The notes: a model not told the origin generated them from the sequence alone. A stretch of DNA of 54,896 nt from Microcaldota archaeon (GCA_016212505.1 JACRGB010000016.1:1-54896), one strand, 5' to 3'; shown: positions 1 through 7,431, counted from the stretch's first letter. Program-made: numbers and translations.

Positions 1-2
1 AG

Positions 3-92
3 TTCTTCAGGACGGTTAGTGATGTTGATCTGAAGACTGTAAGAAAATATGTGCAAAATCAATCAGTACAAAAAACTCTTGTGAGTTTTTGA
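3..92 (+). CDS. C-terminal tail of a probable IS200/IS605-type TnpA transposase (cut by window edge)
   Basis: The open frame entering from the left edge ends at the TGA at 90-92. It reads a short peptide containing VRKYVQNQ. A helix of this kind, ending in a KYI-x-NQ-like motif, is typical of the C-terminus of Y1 (HUH) transposases of the IS200/IS605 group. Immediately downstream is a strong hairpin (91-137), as expected for the right end of such an element, followed by a gene fragment without its N-terminus. The catalytic HUH and Tyr motifs would lie outside the window. The assignment rests on about 29 residues, so it is tentative. Confidence 0.4.
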   Translation, partial: FFRTVSDVDLKTVRKYVQNQSVQKTLVSF

Positions 93-137
93 CATCCCAA
101 AAAAGGAAACCCCACCCTTTAGGGTGGGGAGGATGTC
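91..137. repeat. Nested hairpin at the putative right end of the insertion element
   Basis: An inner perfect stem CCCCACCCT (110-118) / AGGGTGGGG (121-129) has a 2-base loop. Around it GACATCC (91-97) can pair with GGATGTC (131-137). The structure starts at the stop codon of the transposase tail and ends where Lrp-like coding sequence begins. Subterminal hairpins of this kind are the recognition structures of IS200/IS605 single-strand transposons. It could instead be a simple terminator. Confidence 0.5.
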
Positions 138-304
138 ATGTTATCGGAAGTTGGGATATTGAACTGGATATTATTGTCAAGGATAACCAGGAACTTCATG
201 TTTTCATGAGAGATTTGAAGACGCAGTTTGGGGAGATAATCGGAAAGCATACTTTCATTTCAGCGGTTGAAGAGCGAATGCTAAATCCGCTAAGAGGAGA
301 ATAA
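138..304 (+). pseudogene. C-terminal remnant of an Lrp/AsnC-family transcription regulator
   Basis: The frame downstream of the hairpin reads HVIGSWDIELDI, then a KDNQELHVFMRDLK-like segment, and ends at TAA 302-304. This resembles the C-terminal ligand-binding (RAM/AsnC) half of Lrp/AsnC regulators: the G-x-x-D-x-x-L-x-I strand followed by an L-x-x-F helix. The DNA-binding helix-turn-helix half is absent. The 5' boundary coincides with the hairpin of the neighbouring element, which suggests interruption by insertion. Whether the N-terminal half survives upstream of the window cannot be seen. Boundaries are approximate. Confidence 0.5.
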
Positions 305-753
305 AAAACTGGAATTTTGGACACTATTTGAACTTCGCTCCGCTCGTTCAAAACAGTCCAAATTCCCTGAGATAGCAAAACTGGAAACCCGGTACTGAAA
401 ACTGGAATTTGGGCAAGCCTTGAAAGCTCCTTCGTCCGATGGAACGGCGATCCGTTCCATGGACCATTGAAACTTTGTTTCAATAGGTCGCTTTCAAGAT
501 AGTTCATAATTCCTGAGTCGACAACATTGTTGCTCTGCAACAATGTGCCCCATTGTTCGAAGAACAATAGGGAACCCAAAACTCTTAACTGAAAACAATC
601 GAATTATGGACACATAGTGAACTGCGGTTCACTTAAGTTCAAATTCCCTGAGGAATACACAACATTGTTGGCGGAAAAAAGCCAACAATGTGCGCCTTGT
701 TCGTTGCAACGAACAAGTGCGAAACTGAAAACTGAGCACTGGAAACTGGAATT
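305..753. repeat. Intergenic hairpin-cluster repeats with AAACTGGAAAC-like tracts
   Basis: No believable gene lies here. The stretch is a series of palindromic modules. Module 1: GGAATTTTGGAC (311-322) pairs with GTCCAAATTCC (356-366) around TTTGAAC/GTTCAAA. Module 2: TTGAAAGC (420-427) / GCTTTCAA (490-497) encloses ATGGAACGG/CCGTTCCAT (439-460) and ATTGAAAC/GTTTCAAT (466-484). Further hairpins lie at 524-546, 552-568, 616-633, 662-691 and 696-717. The modules are separated by (C)CCTGAG motifs (365-371, 511-517, 646-652) and by tracts such as ACTGGAAACTGG (378-415, 718-753). See findings. Confidence 0.75.
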
Positions 754-825
754 TGGACACGGAGGGACTCGCACCCTCGGCCCCTCGCGTGCAAGGCGAG
801 TGCTCTGCTACTGAGCTACGTGCCC
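754..825 (-). tRNA. tRNA-Ala (anticodon TGC)
   Basis: On the minus strand the cloverleaf is complete without an intron: acceptor GGGCACG/CGTGTCC with the G3:U70 pair that marks alanine, discriminator A, and anticodon stem CTCGC/GCGAG around loop CTTGCAC (anticodon UGC). No CCA is encoded. Two oddities: the D-loop is only 7 bases (AGTAGCA) and lacks the usual GG, and the T-loop reads TGCGAGT, so position 55 is G rather than U. All other tRNAs in the window have the loop TTCAAAT. Identity is firm; full function is less so. Confidence 0.9.
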
Positions 826-908
826 GAATTAATTGTCTTAACTTACAATAAGTCGAGTTATTAGGGAATAAATGAAGAAAAAGTTTTATATAGGGAGTTA
901 TTCGAGTT

Positions 909-1208
909 TTATTCCTTGGGTGCCTCTTCTTTCTTAGGAAAAGCATAGTGCTGAGCATAAGTTAAAGTTGCGCCAGCCCGGACTTTTGCTGTAACTAAGA
1001 TCGCTTCGGCAATTTCTTCTTCTTTTGCACCAGCTATCCTTGCCTTTCGCACATGGTCTTCAATGCAGAAGTTGCACTGAAGTGCGTGGGAAACAGCAAG
1101 AGCTATTAGTTCCTTTTCCCTTTGGGTTAAAGATGTGCCTTTATCGAGGGCTTTAGAAAAATTAAAATAAGCTTCAATGATTTCTGGTTTTAGTTCTTTC
1201 AAACCCAC
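909..1208 (-). CDS. AhpD-like / carboxymuconolactone decarboxylase family protein
   Basis: 99 residues. The core motif ALQCNFCIEDH carries the CxxC...H signature of AhpD-type alkylhydroperoxidase/CMD proteins, small helical proteins whose two cysteines act in peroxide reduction or disulfide exchange. The usual E at the start of the motif helix, A-x-x-H spacing and the A-G-A-x-x-E-E-I-x-E-A follow-on helix are present. The start is a GTG preceded by an AGAGAGGTG ribosome-binding site, and a TATA-like TTTTTAAAA lies further upstream (about 1250-1260). The length matches single-domain family members. The precise substrate is unknown. Confidence 0.85.
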   Translation of the reverse strand: MGLKELKPEIIEAYFNFSKALDKGTSLTQREKELIALAVSHALQCNFCIEDHVRKARIAGAKEEEIAEAILVTAKVRAGATLTYAQHYAFPKKEEAPKE

Positions 1209-1263
1209 AAAAACACCTCTCTAGATAGATACTATTCACTAGGATTGGTTTTAAAAATAACCC

Positions 1264-1299
1264 AACAAACTCAAAACTGGAAACTCGCGACTGAGAACT
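1264..1299. repeat. AAACTGGAAAC-type tract just 3' of the small zinc gene
   Basis: The plus strand reads aaactcaaaactggaaact and similar. On the strand of the gene at 1300-1413 it is a pyrimidine/T-rich tract beginning right after the stop codon. Similar tracts follow several tRNAs and genes in this window, so a transcription-termination role is possible. Confidence 0.5.
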
Positions 1300-1413
1300 C
1301 TATTCGCATCCGCCCCAACCGCAACCAAAACACACTTTGCATCCTTCCTGGAACACAAGTGAGCCATCACAAGATGGGCACATGCCTTTTTTTATCTTTT
1401 CTGCTTCGGACAT
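1300..1413 (-). CDS. Very small four-cysteine zinc-ribbon protein (37 aa)
   Basis: ATG at 1413, stop TAG ending at 1300. The 37-residue product has CPSC near residue 12, CKVC and then CFGCGWGGC. This arrangement resembles the C-terminal cysteine tail of B12-dependent ribonucleotide reductases (CxxC...GC-x-x-C-x-x-CG), here as a free-standing peptide. A TATA-like TTTAAAATA on the minus strand (about 1443-1451) is correctly placed for a leaderless or short-leader transcript. The gene is below usual length cut-offs and easily missed. Function is unknown; a redox or metal-binding role is only inference. Confidence 0.7.
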   Translation of the reverse strand: MSEAEKIKKGMCPSCDGSLVFQEGCKVCFGCGWGGCE

Positions 1414-1509
1414 ACTGATCCCCTTTACCCTACAGCTAAAATTATTTTAAACTATGTTACTTAACGACTGAAAACCAAAAACACAAAAATAACTGTTTGC
1501 AACAATTCA

Positions 1510-1676
1510 ATGGGCGAAACTGAAAACTCACGACACACGCTATTGTTGCGGCGCGCAACAATGCGCCCATGTCAGGAACGACTATTCGTTCCTGAGCATA
1601 TCGTGAACGGATCGCCGTTCACATTGTTGTTCGAACCGAACAATTGGGAAACTGGAAACAGGAAACCCAAAACACA
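1510..1676. repeat. Hairpin-cluster repeat
   Basis: Four perfect hairpins stand in a row: ATTGTTGCG/CGCAACAAT (1542-1562), CAGGAACGA/TCGTTCCTG (1573-1594), GTGAACGG/CCGTTCAC (1603-1622) and TTGTTCG/CGAACAA (1627-1643). They are followed by a GGGAAACTGGAAACAGGAAACCC-like tract ending at the stop codon of the neighbouring minus-strand gene. Arm sequences such as ATTGTTG and GTGAAC recur in the cluster at 305-753. The open frame across it is an artefact of palindromes. Confidence 0.7.
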
Positions 1677-1910
1677 TTACTGCCAGGCTGGCATCCTTGC
1701 CATCATCTCATCAACAAACCGCTCGGAATCTGCCCGTTCCATCTTTTTGACTTTCATGTAATTGAGCACCAGTTTTTCCCTTATTTCATACTGAGGTCTC
1801 AAAGTACCATTTGAGAGGGTACAATGAGAGCAATACCGATTTTCCTTATTCTGTCCGCCAAAATCCGAGAGATTCATCATTGGATCGCCGCAACTTTCGC
1901 ATTTTTTCAT
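1677..1910 (-). CDS. Putative zinc-ribbon protein (77 aa)
   Basis: The start MKKCESCGDPMMNLSDFGG and a second YCSHC cysteine pair match the putative zinc-ribbon family with C-x-x-CG-x-P-M...D-x-G...YC-x-x-C (zf-ribbon_2 type, as I recall the pattern). The C-terminal half is a charged helical region ending MPAWQ. Four cysteines likely bind one zinc. The family is common in bacteria and archaea, often beside methyltransferase or regulatory genes, but has no defined role. The ATG start gives the expected N-terminal cysteine motif directly. Its 3' end abuts an AAACTGGAAAC-type tract. Confidence 0.75.
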   Translation of the reverse strand: MKKCESCGDPMMNLSDFGGQNKENRYCSHCTLSNGTLRPQYEIREKLVLNYMKVKKMERADSERFVDEMMARMPAWQ

Positions 1911-1973
1911 TTAATCACCTAGAAATATACGAGCGAGAATTAGCAACTATATAATTTAATCCTTTCGACAGTT

Positions 1974-2017
1974 GGGCTCGACACTCGAAACCCAAAATAG
2001 GAAACTAGAATTATTAT
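1974..2017. repeat. AAACCCAAAATAGGAAAC-type tract 3' of tRNA-Met
   Basis: The tract lies directly beyond the 3' end of the minus-strand tRNA-Met and reads cgaaacccaaaataggaaac on the plus strand. It has the same composition as tracts after tRNA-Ala, -Lys, -Gln and -Pro. It is T/pyrimidine-rich on the tRNA strand, compatible with a terminator. Confidence 0.5.
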
Positions 2018-2251
2018 TGCCGGAGGCGAAATTTGAATTCGCGACCTCACGATGTCTCAGCCTTAAGAACCGGCGGTTCTTGAGGCGAAGTGGACTTTGG
2101 TTCACGACGAGTGCTAATATATCATTGGGATTACCCTCATAACTCATCAAGTTAAACTTATGAGTCGTGCGCTCTGAACCAAGTTGCTCTGGTTTTTGCA
2201 TTTGCGAGTATAAGCGAGCAAATTAGCAAAAACAAACTGAGCTACTCCGGC
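2018..2251 (-). tRNA. Elongator tRNA-Met (CAT) with introns in the D-loop and anticodon loop
   Basis: The acceptor GCCGGAG/CTCCGGC with discriminator A frames a 234-nt gene. Removing intron 1 (2180-2232, 53 nt, D-loop) and intron 2 (2054-2158, 105 nt, after position 37) leaves a standard 76-nt tRNA: D-stem GCTC/GAGC, anticodon arm CACGA-CTCATAA-TCGTG with CAT at 2160-2162, variable AGGTC, T-loop TTCAAAT. Intron 2 shows a clean BHB: central helix CTCA/TGAG with bulges TAA and ACA. Intron 1 is held by GTTTTTGC/GCAAAAAC; its junction can slide by 3 bases without changing the product. Intron 2 also contains AAGAACC-GCC-GGTTCTT. Confidence 0.88.
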
Positions 2252-2319
2252 ATGTAGGATAATGTTGATAGGGTAGGGATTTAATCTATTGCTGTGAATG
2301 CTATTTACCACTTTTTCTG

Positions 2320-5300
2320 ATGATTCTTATGAATTCTTCTGAGTACTATGAACTGCTTCGAGAAGGCCTCAAAAATGCCTATGCAATTGCCCAGCAAGCA
2401 AGAGCACAAGGATTTGATCCAACTCCAGAAGTTGAGGTAAAAATAGCCAAGGACGTGGCTGCCCGAGTTGAAGGTATTGTCGGCCCGCCAGGAATTGCCG
2501 AAGTCATCAGAACGCTCGAATCTTCAGGAATGTCCCGCGAGGACATATCGTTCGAAGTTGCAAGAAAGCTTGCAGCAGGCGAAATTATCAAAGGAACAAA
2601 AGAACAGCTGATCGAGCAGGCAGTAAGAACCGGTCTTGGTATCCTGACCGAAGGGGTGCTTGTGGCCCCAACCGAAGGAATAGCAAAAGTTAGGATAAAG
2701 AAAAACCCTGATGGCAGCGATTATGTTGCAGTATATTATGCTGGTCCGATCAGGAGCGCAGGTGGGACTGCCGCGGCACTTAGCCTTGTCCTTGCTGACA
2801 TTGCAAGAAGGGTGTGCGATGTCGGCGATTATCGGCCTACAGAAACCCAGCTCATGCGCATTAATGAGGAGATTTTAGTTTATGAGAACCGGTGCGTTCA
2901 CCTCCAGTATCTCCCGAGCGAAGAGCACATAAAAATAATCGCCCAGCATTGCCCTGTTTGCGTTGACGGAGAACCTACCGAAGATGTTGAGGTTTCAGCT
3001 TACCGGGATGTTCCGGGAATAGAAACCAACCGCGTCCGCAGCGGAGTTGCTTTAGTTATCTGTGATGGCCTTGCGCTAAAGGCAGCAAAATTATTAAAGA
3101 TAACAAAAAAACTCAAGCTAAATTGGGACTGGCTTGAAAAAGTAATAAAAATAAAAAAGACCGAGGACCGCATCGAAATAAAACCTGATTCATCTTATCT
3201 TGAAGGCCTGGTGGCAGGACGGCCGGTATTCAGCCACGCCTCAGCCAAAGGTGGGTTTAGGCTGCGCTATGGCCGGAGCAAGACAAACGGGCTGATGGCA
3301 AGGAACATTCACCCAGCCATTATGGTCCTTCTTGATAATTTTTTGGCCTATGGTACCCATATGAAAGTGGAGCGGCCTGGAAAAGGATGCGTTGTTGCTG
3401 CGCATGAAGGAATCGAGCCTCCTGCAGTTAAACTCCGTAGCGGCCGCGTCCTAAAAGTCCGTACCCTTGAAGAGGCGTACGCGATCAAGAGCGAGGTTGA
3501 GGAGATTCTTTTCCTAGGGGATATGCTCACCACCTACGGGGATTTTCTCAAGTCCAACCACCCCCTTATCCCGAGCGGTTATTGTGAGGAATGGTGGCTC
3601 AAGGAAATTGAAGCAAAAGGACTCTTTGCACCAGTGCAAAAAGATGCAGCGACCCTGATCGAATTTTCAAAAATGCACAATGTTCCTCTCCACCCTGATT
3701 TTACCTACCATTGGCATGACCTATCCATAGAGCAAATTCGTGCACTTGCCGACTGGCTAAAAACAGGAAAACTGGATCTGGAGGATGGTTCGATCAGGCA
3801 GCTAAGGCTTCCCCTCCCAGGGGCAAAAAGAGCACTTGAAGAATTATTGGTTGAGCATCGGGTAATAGAGAATTTTGTCGTGCTAAGCCCTGATGATTCT
3901 CTAGTCCTGCTAAGTTCTTTTGGTGCATTAACAATTAACGATTCAAAGTTTGATTCAAAACTGGATTTTTCAAAATCCGACTCACTGCTCTCCGCCTGGC
4001 CAGCTGAAAAACCTGCACTTGAATTTATCAACAATTTCATCATCACAAAAGCAAAAGCCCCAACTTATATTGGCGGCAGGATGGGCCGGCCTGAAAAGGC
4101 AAAGGAGAGAAAAATGGATGGATCGCCGCACGTTTTATTTCCCACCGGTTCTTTCAAAAACCGCAGCATACTCAAGCACTACCGCACCCTCAAGACCGTG
4201 GAGGGCGAAAAGACAATCAACATCGAAGTGGCACGCTTGCGCTGCACCAAATGCAACAAGCTCTGTTTTTACCGCCGTTGTGATGTTTGCATGATGCGGA
4301 CCGAGCTAGAGCGCATGTGCACCAAATGCGGCCGGTCGGTGCCGTTTGAAATGCATTGCGATGTTAAGACCGTAACTTATGACCGGCGGCCTGTGGACAT
4401 AGTGAATATTATCGAGGACCTCCGTTCTAAATTCGGCGCTTTGCCAGAAGATATTAAGGGTGTGAAGGGACTTTCGAACCCATCACGGATGCCGGAAAAT
4501 CTAAAAAAAGGCTTTCTCCGTTCTCGCCATGATGTTTATGTTTTCCGCGATGGCACATCCAGATTTGATGCAACCGATATTCCGCTCACTCACTTCACTC
4601 CTAATGAAATCAGCCTAAATCTGGATCAGGCGCGTTCGCTTGGCTATCTGAAGGATTATCTTGGCAACCCGCTTGAAAATGGGAACCAACTGGTTTCGCT
4701 TCACCATCAGGATATCATATTATCTGAATCCGGTGTCCAGTACTTCCTGCGCGTGGCTGCTTTTATCGACGATATGCTGATTAACATCTATGGGATGAAG
4801 CCATTCTATAACATAAAATCAAGGGATGAACTTATCGGCCACCTTTTTGTCGGCCTCTCACCGCATACAAGTGCCGGAGTCCTCTGCCGCGTTATCGGCT
4901 TTACAAGAGCAAATGTCGGATATGGACATCCATATTATCATACGGCAAAAAGAAGAAACTGCTTTTATCCAGAGACAAAAATCGTAATCACTGAAGGAAA
5001 AAACAAAATAACCGGAACGCTAAAAGAAATTACTGAAAAACTTCTGAAAGAACATTCAACCAAAATAAAAATTCTCGATCCTTCTACCACTAAAATCCCA
5101 ATCGATACTGACTGGTTCATTGCCAGCATCGATTCCAAATCCAAAAAAATCGTTCAAAGAAAGATAAACTGTTTCATGAAAACAAAATCTCCAGAATATT
5201 GGATAAAAATCACCACCACTGCCAAAAAGGAACTTATAGTGACTCCGGATCACAACATCTTATGTATTGAAAATTCCGAACTAAGCGCTGTAGACGCAGA

Positions 5301-6228
5301 TAAAGCGAAAATAGGCATGATAGTGCCGCTTCATGATGGCAATGGTGGTTATAGCGAGGACAAAATAGTTAAAATAGAAAAACTAAACAAAAAAGAATCC
5401 GCTTATTGTCTCGACATTGAAACTGAAAGTAATGACTTAGTGGAGAAAAATATCCTTCTTGAAAATGGCATATTTTGCATACGTTGCGACGGTGATGAGG
5501 ACTGCATAATGTTACTGCTCGATTGTCTTATCAATTTCTCAAGGGACTTTTTGGATGAGCGGCGGGGAGGCACTATGGACACGCCATTAGTTCTTTCAAT
5601 AGAAATAAATCCAAAAGAAGTTGATGATGAGGCGCACAATATCGAGTTTGTTTCGCAATATCCTTTAGAATTCTATCAAGCTGCCGAGCGGATCGTTCCA
5701 CCTTCGGATGTAAAAATAAAAACCGTAAAAGATGTACTTGGAACAGAAGAGCAGTACACCCTGCCCCTTACCCACCCTGGGGGTAGCATTGATGTCGGAG
5801 TAATAAGGACTGCATATGTCGAATTAGATTCTGTACCTGAAAAAATAGATATCCAGTTTGCACTTCAGGATAGACTTCGGCCAGTGGACCGAAAAGATGC
5901 TGCCGAGCGCCTTATCCTTAGCCACTTTATTCCGGACCTTTATGGTAATCTTCGTTCATTCTCGCGTCAAACTTTCCGCTGCGTCAGCTGTAATACGATT
6001 TTCAGGAGGGTGCCATTAGCCGGAAAATGCAACCGGTGTGGCGGCAACCTCCTGCTTACTATAAATAAGGGCGGAATCCAGAAATACCTTTCAATATCTG
6101 AAGACATTGTCAAGCGCTATGAACTTCCAATGTACCTGAAGCAGAGGCTGGAGCTGGTTGAAAAAGAGATAAAAAGCATCTTCGAAGATGATAAAATTAA
6201 GCAGACCGGACTCGCGGATTTCCTTTGA
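2320..6228 (+). CDS. polC: DNA polymerase II (family D) large subunit DP2, with an in-frame mini-intein
   Basis: This is the catalytic subunit of the archaeal replicative polymerase PolD. Euryarchaeal DP2 signatures run through it: an EYYE...AYAIAQQAR start, YYAGPIRSAGGTAAALS, and KAKAPTYIGGRMGRPEKAK. A cysteine-rich zinc module (C-x2-C...C-x2-C...C-x2-C) lies near residues 642-680, the active-site CDGDED follows the intein, and a second zinc motif C-x2-C...C-x2-C starts near residue 1221. It has 1302 residues including a 175-residue intein (881-1055), so the mature protein is about 1127, normal for DP2. Start is ATG 2320 or ATG 2329. The small exonuclease subunit DP1 is not in this window. 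It is divergent from tRNA-Met. Confidence 0.95.
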   Translation: MILMNSSEYYELLREGLKNAYAIAQQARAQGFDPTPEVEVKIAKDVAARVEGIVGPPGIAEVIRTLESSGMSREDISFEVARKLAAGEIIKGTKEQLIEQAVRTGLGILTEGVLVAPTEGIAKVRIKKNPDGSDYVAVYYAGPIRSAGGTAAALSLVLADIARRVCDVGDYRPTETQLMRINEEILVYENRCVHLQYLPSEEHIKIIAQHCPVCVDGEPTEDVEVSAYRDVPGIETNRVRSGVALVICDGLALKAAKLLKITKKLKLNWDWLEKVIKIKKTEDRIEIKPDSSYLEGLVAGRPVFSHASAKGGFRLRYGRSKTNGLMARNIHPAIMVLLDNFLAYGTHMKVERPGKGCVVAAHEGIEPPAVKLRSGRVLKVRTLEEAYAIKSEVEEILFLGDMLTTYGDFLKSNHPLIPSGYCEEWWLKEIEAKGLFAPVQKDAATLIEFSKMHNVPLHPDFTYHWHDLSIEQIRALADWLKTGKLDLEDGSIRQLRLPLPGAKRALEELLVEHRVIENFVVLSPDDSLVLLSSFGALTINDSKFDSKLDFSKSDSLLSAWPAEKPALEFINNFIITKAKAPTYIGGRMGRPEKAKERKMDGSPHVLFPTGSFKNRSILKHYRTLKTVEGEKTINIEVARLRCTKCNKLCFYRRCDVCMMRTELERMCTKCGRSVPFEMHCDVKTVTYDRRPVDIVNIIEDLRSKFGALPEDIKGVKGLSNPSRMPENLKKGFLRSRHDVYVFRDGTSRFDATDIPLTHFTPNEISLNLDQARSLGYLKDYLGNPLENGNQLVSLHHQDIILSESGVQYFLRVAAFIDDMLINIYGMKPFYNIKSRDELIGHLFVGLSPHTSAGVLCRVIGFTRANVGYGHPYYHTAKRRNCFYPETKIVITEGKNKITGTLKEITEKLLKEHSTKIKILDPSTTKIPIDTDWFIASIDSKSKKIVQRKINCFMKTKSPEYWIKITTTAKKELIVTPDHNILCIENSELSAVDADKAKIGMIVPLHDGNGGYSEDKIVKIEKLNKKESAYCLDIETESNDLVEKNILLENGIFCIRCDGDEDCIMLLLDCLINFSRDFLDERRGGTMDTPLVLSIEINPKEVDDEAHNIEFVSQYPLEFYQAAERIVPPSDVKIKTVKDVLGTEEQYTLPLTHPGGSIDVGVIRTAYVELDSVPEKIDIQFALQDRLRPVDRKDAAERLILSHFIPDLYGNLRSFSRQTFRCVSCNTIFRRVPLAGKCNRCGGNLLLTINKGGIQKYLSISEDIVKRYELPMYLKQRLELVEKEIKSIFEDDKIKQTGLADFL
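4960..5484 (+). other. Mini-intein in DP2 at the AKRRN|CDGDED site, with atypical C-terminus
   Basis: Extein AKRRN is followed by Cys881, which starts CFYPETKIVI (block A). Block B is present as TPDHNIL with the conserved T-x-x-H. Extein CDGDED resumes at codon 1056 (5485), the known polymerase-II insertion site beside the catalytic aspartates. The 175 residues leave no room for a homing endonuclease. The intein should end in His-Asn before Cys+1; it reads NGIFCIR|C, so both the penultimate His and the terminal Asn used for cyclisation are replaced. Splicing is therefore uncertain. Confidence 0.85.
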
Positions 6229-6334
6229 TTTCAAATAGGCGATAGGTAAAAACAAATTATTGAAGAAAAAGCTAAAAAAAGAAACCCCCAATAAAAGAAG
6301 AAAAAATAAGAAAAATAAAAAACTGGCAAGAAAG

Positions 6335-6799
6335 TTACTTAACAAATCCTTCTGCCATGCTACCGATAACCGGCAATAGGTATTTTTCTCCCATCCAGGC
6401 CTTATATGCCATAAAGACCATTGCCAATAGTGCTCCGAGCCATAGCGGTAGCATAATACAGAGGCCTAAAAAGCCGCCTATCCCGCTAGTTAGGATGGTA
6501 ATTACAAATGAAAATATGCTTAGGGCTATGAACATAGCAAAGACTGCAACCCCAAATATCAATGACTGATATGCGTGGAATGCAAGGAACTTGTTTTCTT
6601 TCTTATCCGTGAACAATATGAAAAGCGGGACAATAATCCCTATGACATAACATAGCGCTCCAAATAGTTTACTATCATCATCTGTTGACGGAACTTTTGA
6701 ATCAGATTTTGGCGTCTGGGATTTCATATCCTGAGACTTATCCTGCATTTTTACCTCTTGAGGTTTTGACTCCTGGGTTTTCTTTTTTTCATCAGCCAT
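6335..6799 (-). CDS. DUF4870-type small membrane protein
   Basis: 154 residues. A charged Lys/Gln/Ser-rich cytosolic N-terminus (about 1-45) is followed by SKLFGALCYVIGIIVPLFILF, a DKKENKFLAFHAYQSL loop and two more hydrophobic helices. The helix, then K-x-N-x-F-x-x-F-H-A-x-Q-S, then helices pattern is that of the DUF4870/Tic20-like small membrane family, which has no settled function. The length is typical apart from the long polar N-terminus. It converges with the polymerase gene across a short A-rich spacer. Confidence 0.75.
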   Translation of the reverse strand: MADEKKKTQESKPQEVKMQDKSQDMKSQTPKSDSKVPSTDDDSKLFGALCYVIGIIVPLFILFTDKKENKFLAFHAYQSLIFGVAVFAMFIALSIFSFVITILTSGIGGFLGLCIMLPLWLGALLAMVFMAYKAWMGEKYLLPVIGSMAEGFVK

Positions 6800-6912
6800 A
6801 ATTTAACACCCTACCTACCATATTTAATGATGCATAACAAAATACTCCCATTGTCTATAATCTGCCTTTTATTTATAATTCTTCGCTTCTATTGTATTCC
6901 AGGTGATAATCG

Positions 6913-7359
6913 ATGGATTTCCAGAAATCGTTGAAAGTTGCAATGTTGCCGGCAGGCATTATGATTGCAATTGGTGTCGTAAGTACGCTTTTGGGTACGT
7001 TCGTGCCTTTTTTGGTTTGCATAGTGGGGCTCCCTGTTATGCTGGCGCAAATCGTAGTCAATGCCTGGGCAGGTTACAAAGCAGTTAAAGAAGGTGGAAT
7101 GGATCTTATGGGCGGCGCTCTTACTGGTGCTATTACAGGTGCCATTGCTGGTTTAGTCAACGCCATTGTAGGTTTTGTTCTTAGCCTAGCAGGAATAGGA
7201 GTTGGTCTTGCCACAGGTGGCGGACAGGGTGCTGCAATTGGCGGTGCTGTAGCGGCCGGAATAGGCATAATCGGAATTATAATTGCTCCAATATTTGGTG
7301 CTATTATTGGTGCCATCTTAGGCGCTATCGGTGCCTTTGTTGCAGGTATGAAAAAGTAA
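6913..7359 (+). CDS. Gly/Ala-rich multi-helix membrane protein
   Basis: 148 residues, nearly all hydrophobic, with about four membrane segments. The GALTGAITGAIAG, GGGQGAAIGGAVAAG and GAIIGAILGAIGAF stretches resemble glycine-zipper or DUF5518-like archaeal membrane proteins. The start at ATG 6913 follows a weak AGGTG site. An overlapping antisense frame (7074-7316) merely mirrors the GCC/GGT-rich codons. Function is unknown; the glycine-zipper helices suggest oligomers in the membrane. Confidence 0.65.
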   Translation: MDFQKSLKVAMLPAGIMIAIGVVSTLLGTFVPFLVCIVGLPVMLAQIVVNAWAGYKAVKEGGMDLMGGALTGAITGAIAGLVNAIVGFVLSLAGIGVGLATGGGQGAAIGGAVAAGIGIIGIIIAPIFGAIIGAILGAIGAFVAGMKK

Positions 7360-7431
7360 TTCTATTTTTTTCTTTTCTTTATTTCTTTTCCTCTTTTATT
7401 CTTTTGCTATCCTATTATTCCCGGTGCTTAG

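Noticed and set aside
305-753. CRISPR-like array
   Set aside because: No constant repeat with unique spacers; the units are palindromes of differing sequence and length.
196-814. Open frames across the hairpin region (both strands)
   Set aside because: They run through perfect palindromes and tRNA-Ala, have odd composition, and no start signals.
1510-1761. Plus-strand open frame
   Set aside because: Covers four hairpins and runs into the antisense of the zinc-ribbon gene.
1956-2201. Minus-strand open frame inside tRNA-Met
   Set aside because: Explained fully by the tRNA exons and introns.
2018-2251. Possible opal/selenocysteine (TCA) or Leu (CAA) anticodon in the interrupted tRNA
   Set aside because: TTCA and CTCAAG motifs lie in introns or the D-loop. 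Only CTCATAA is flanked by a pairing stem (CACGA/TCGTG) that yields a full cloverleaf.
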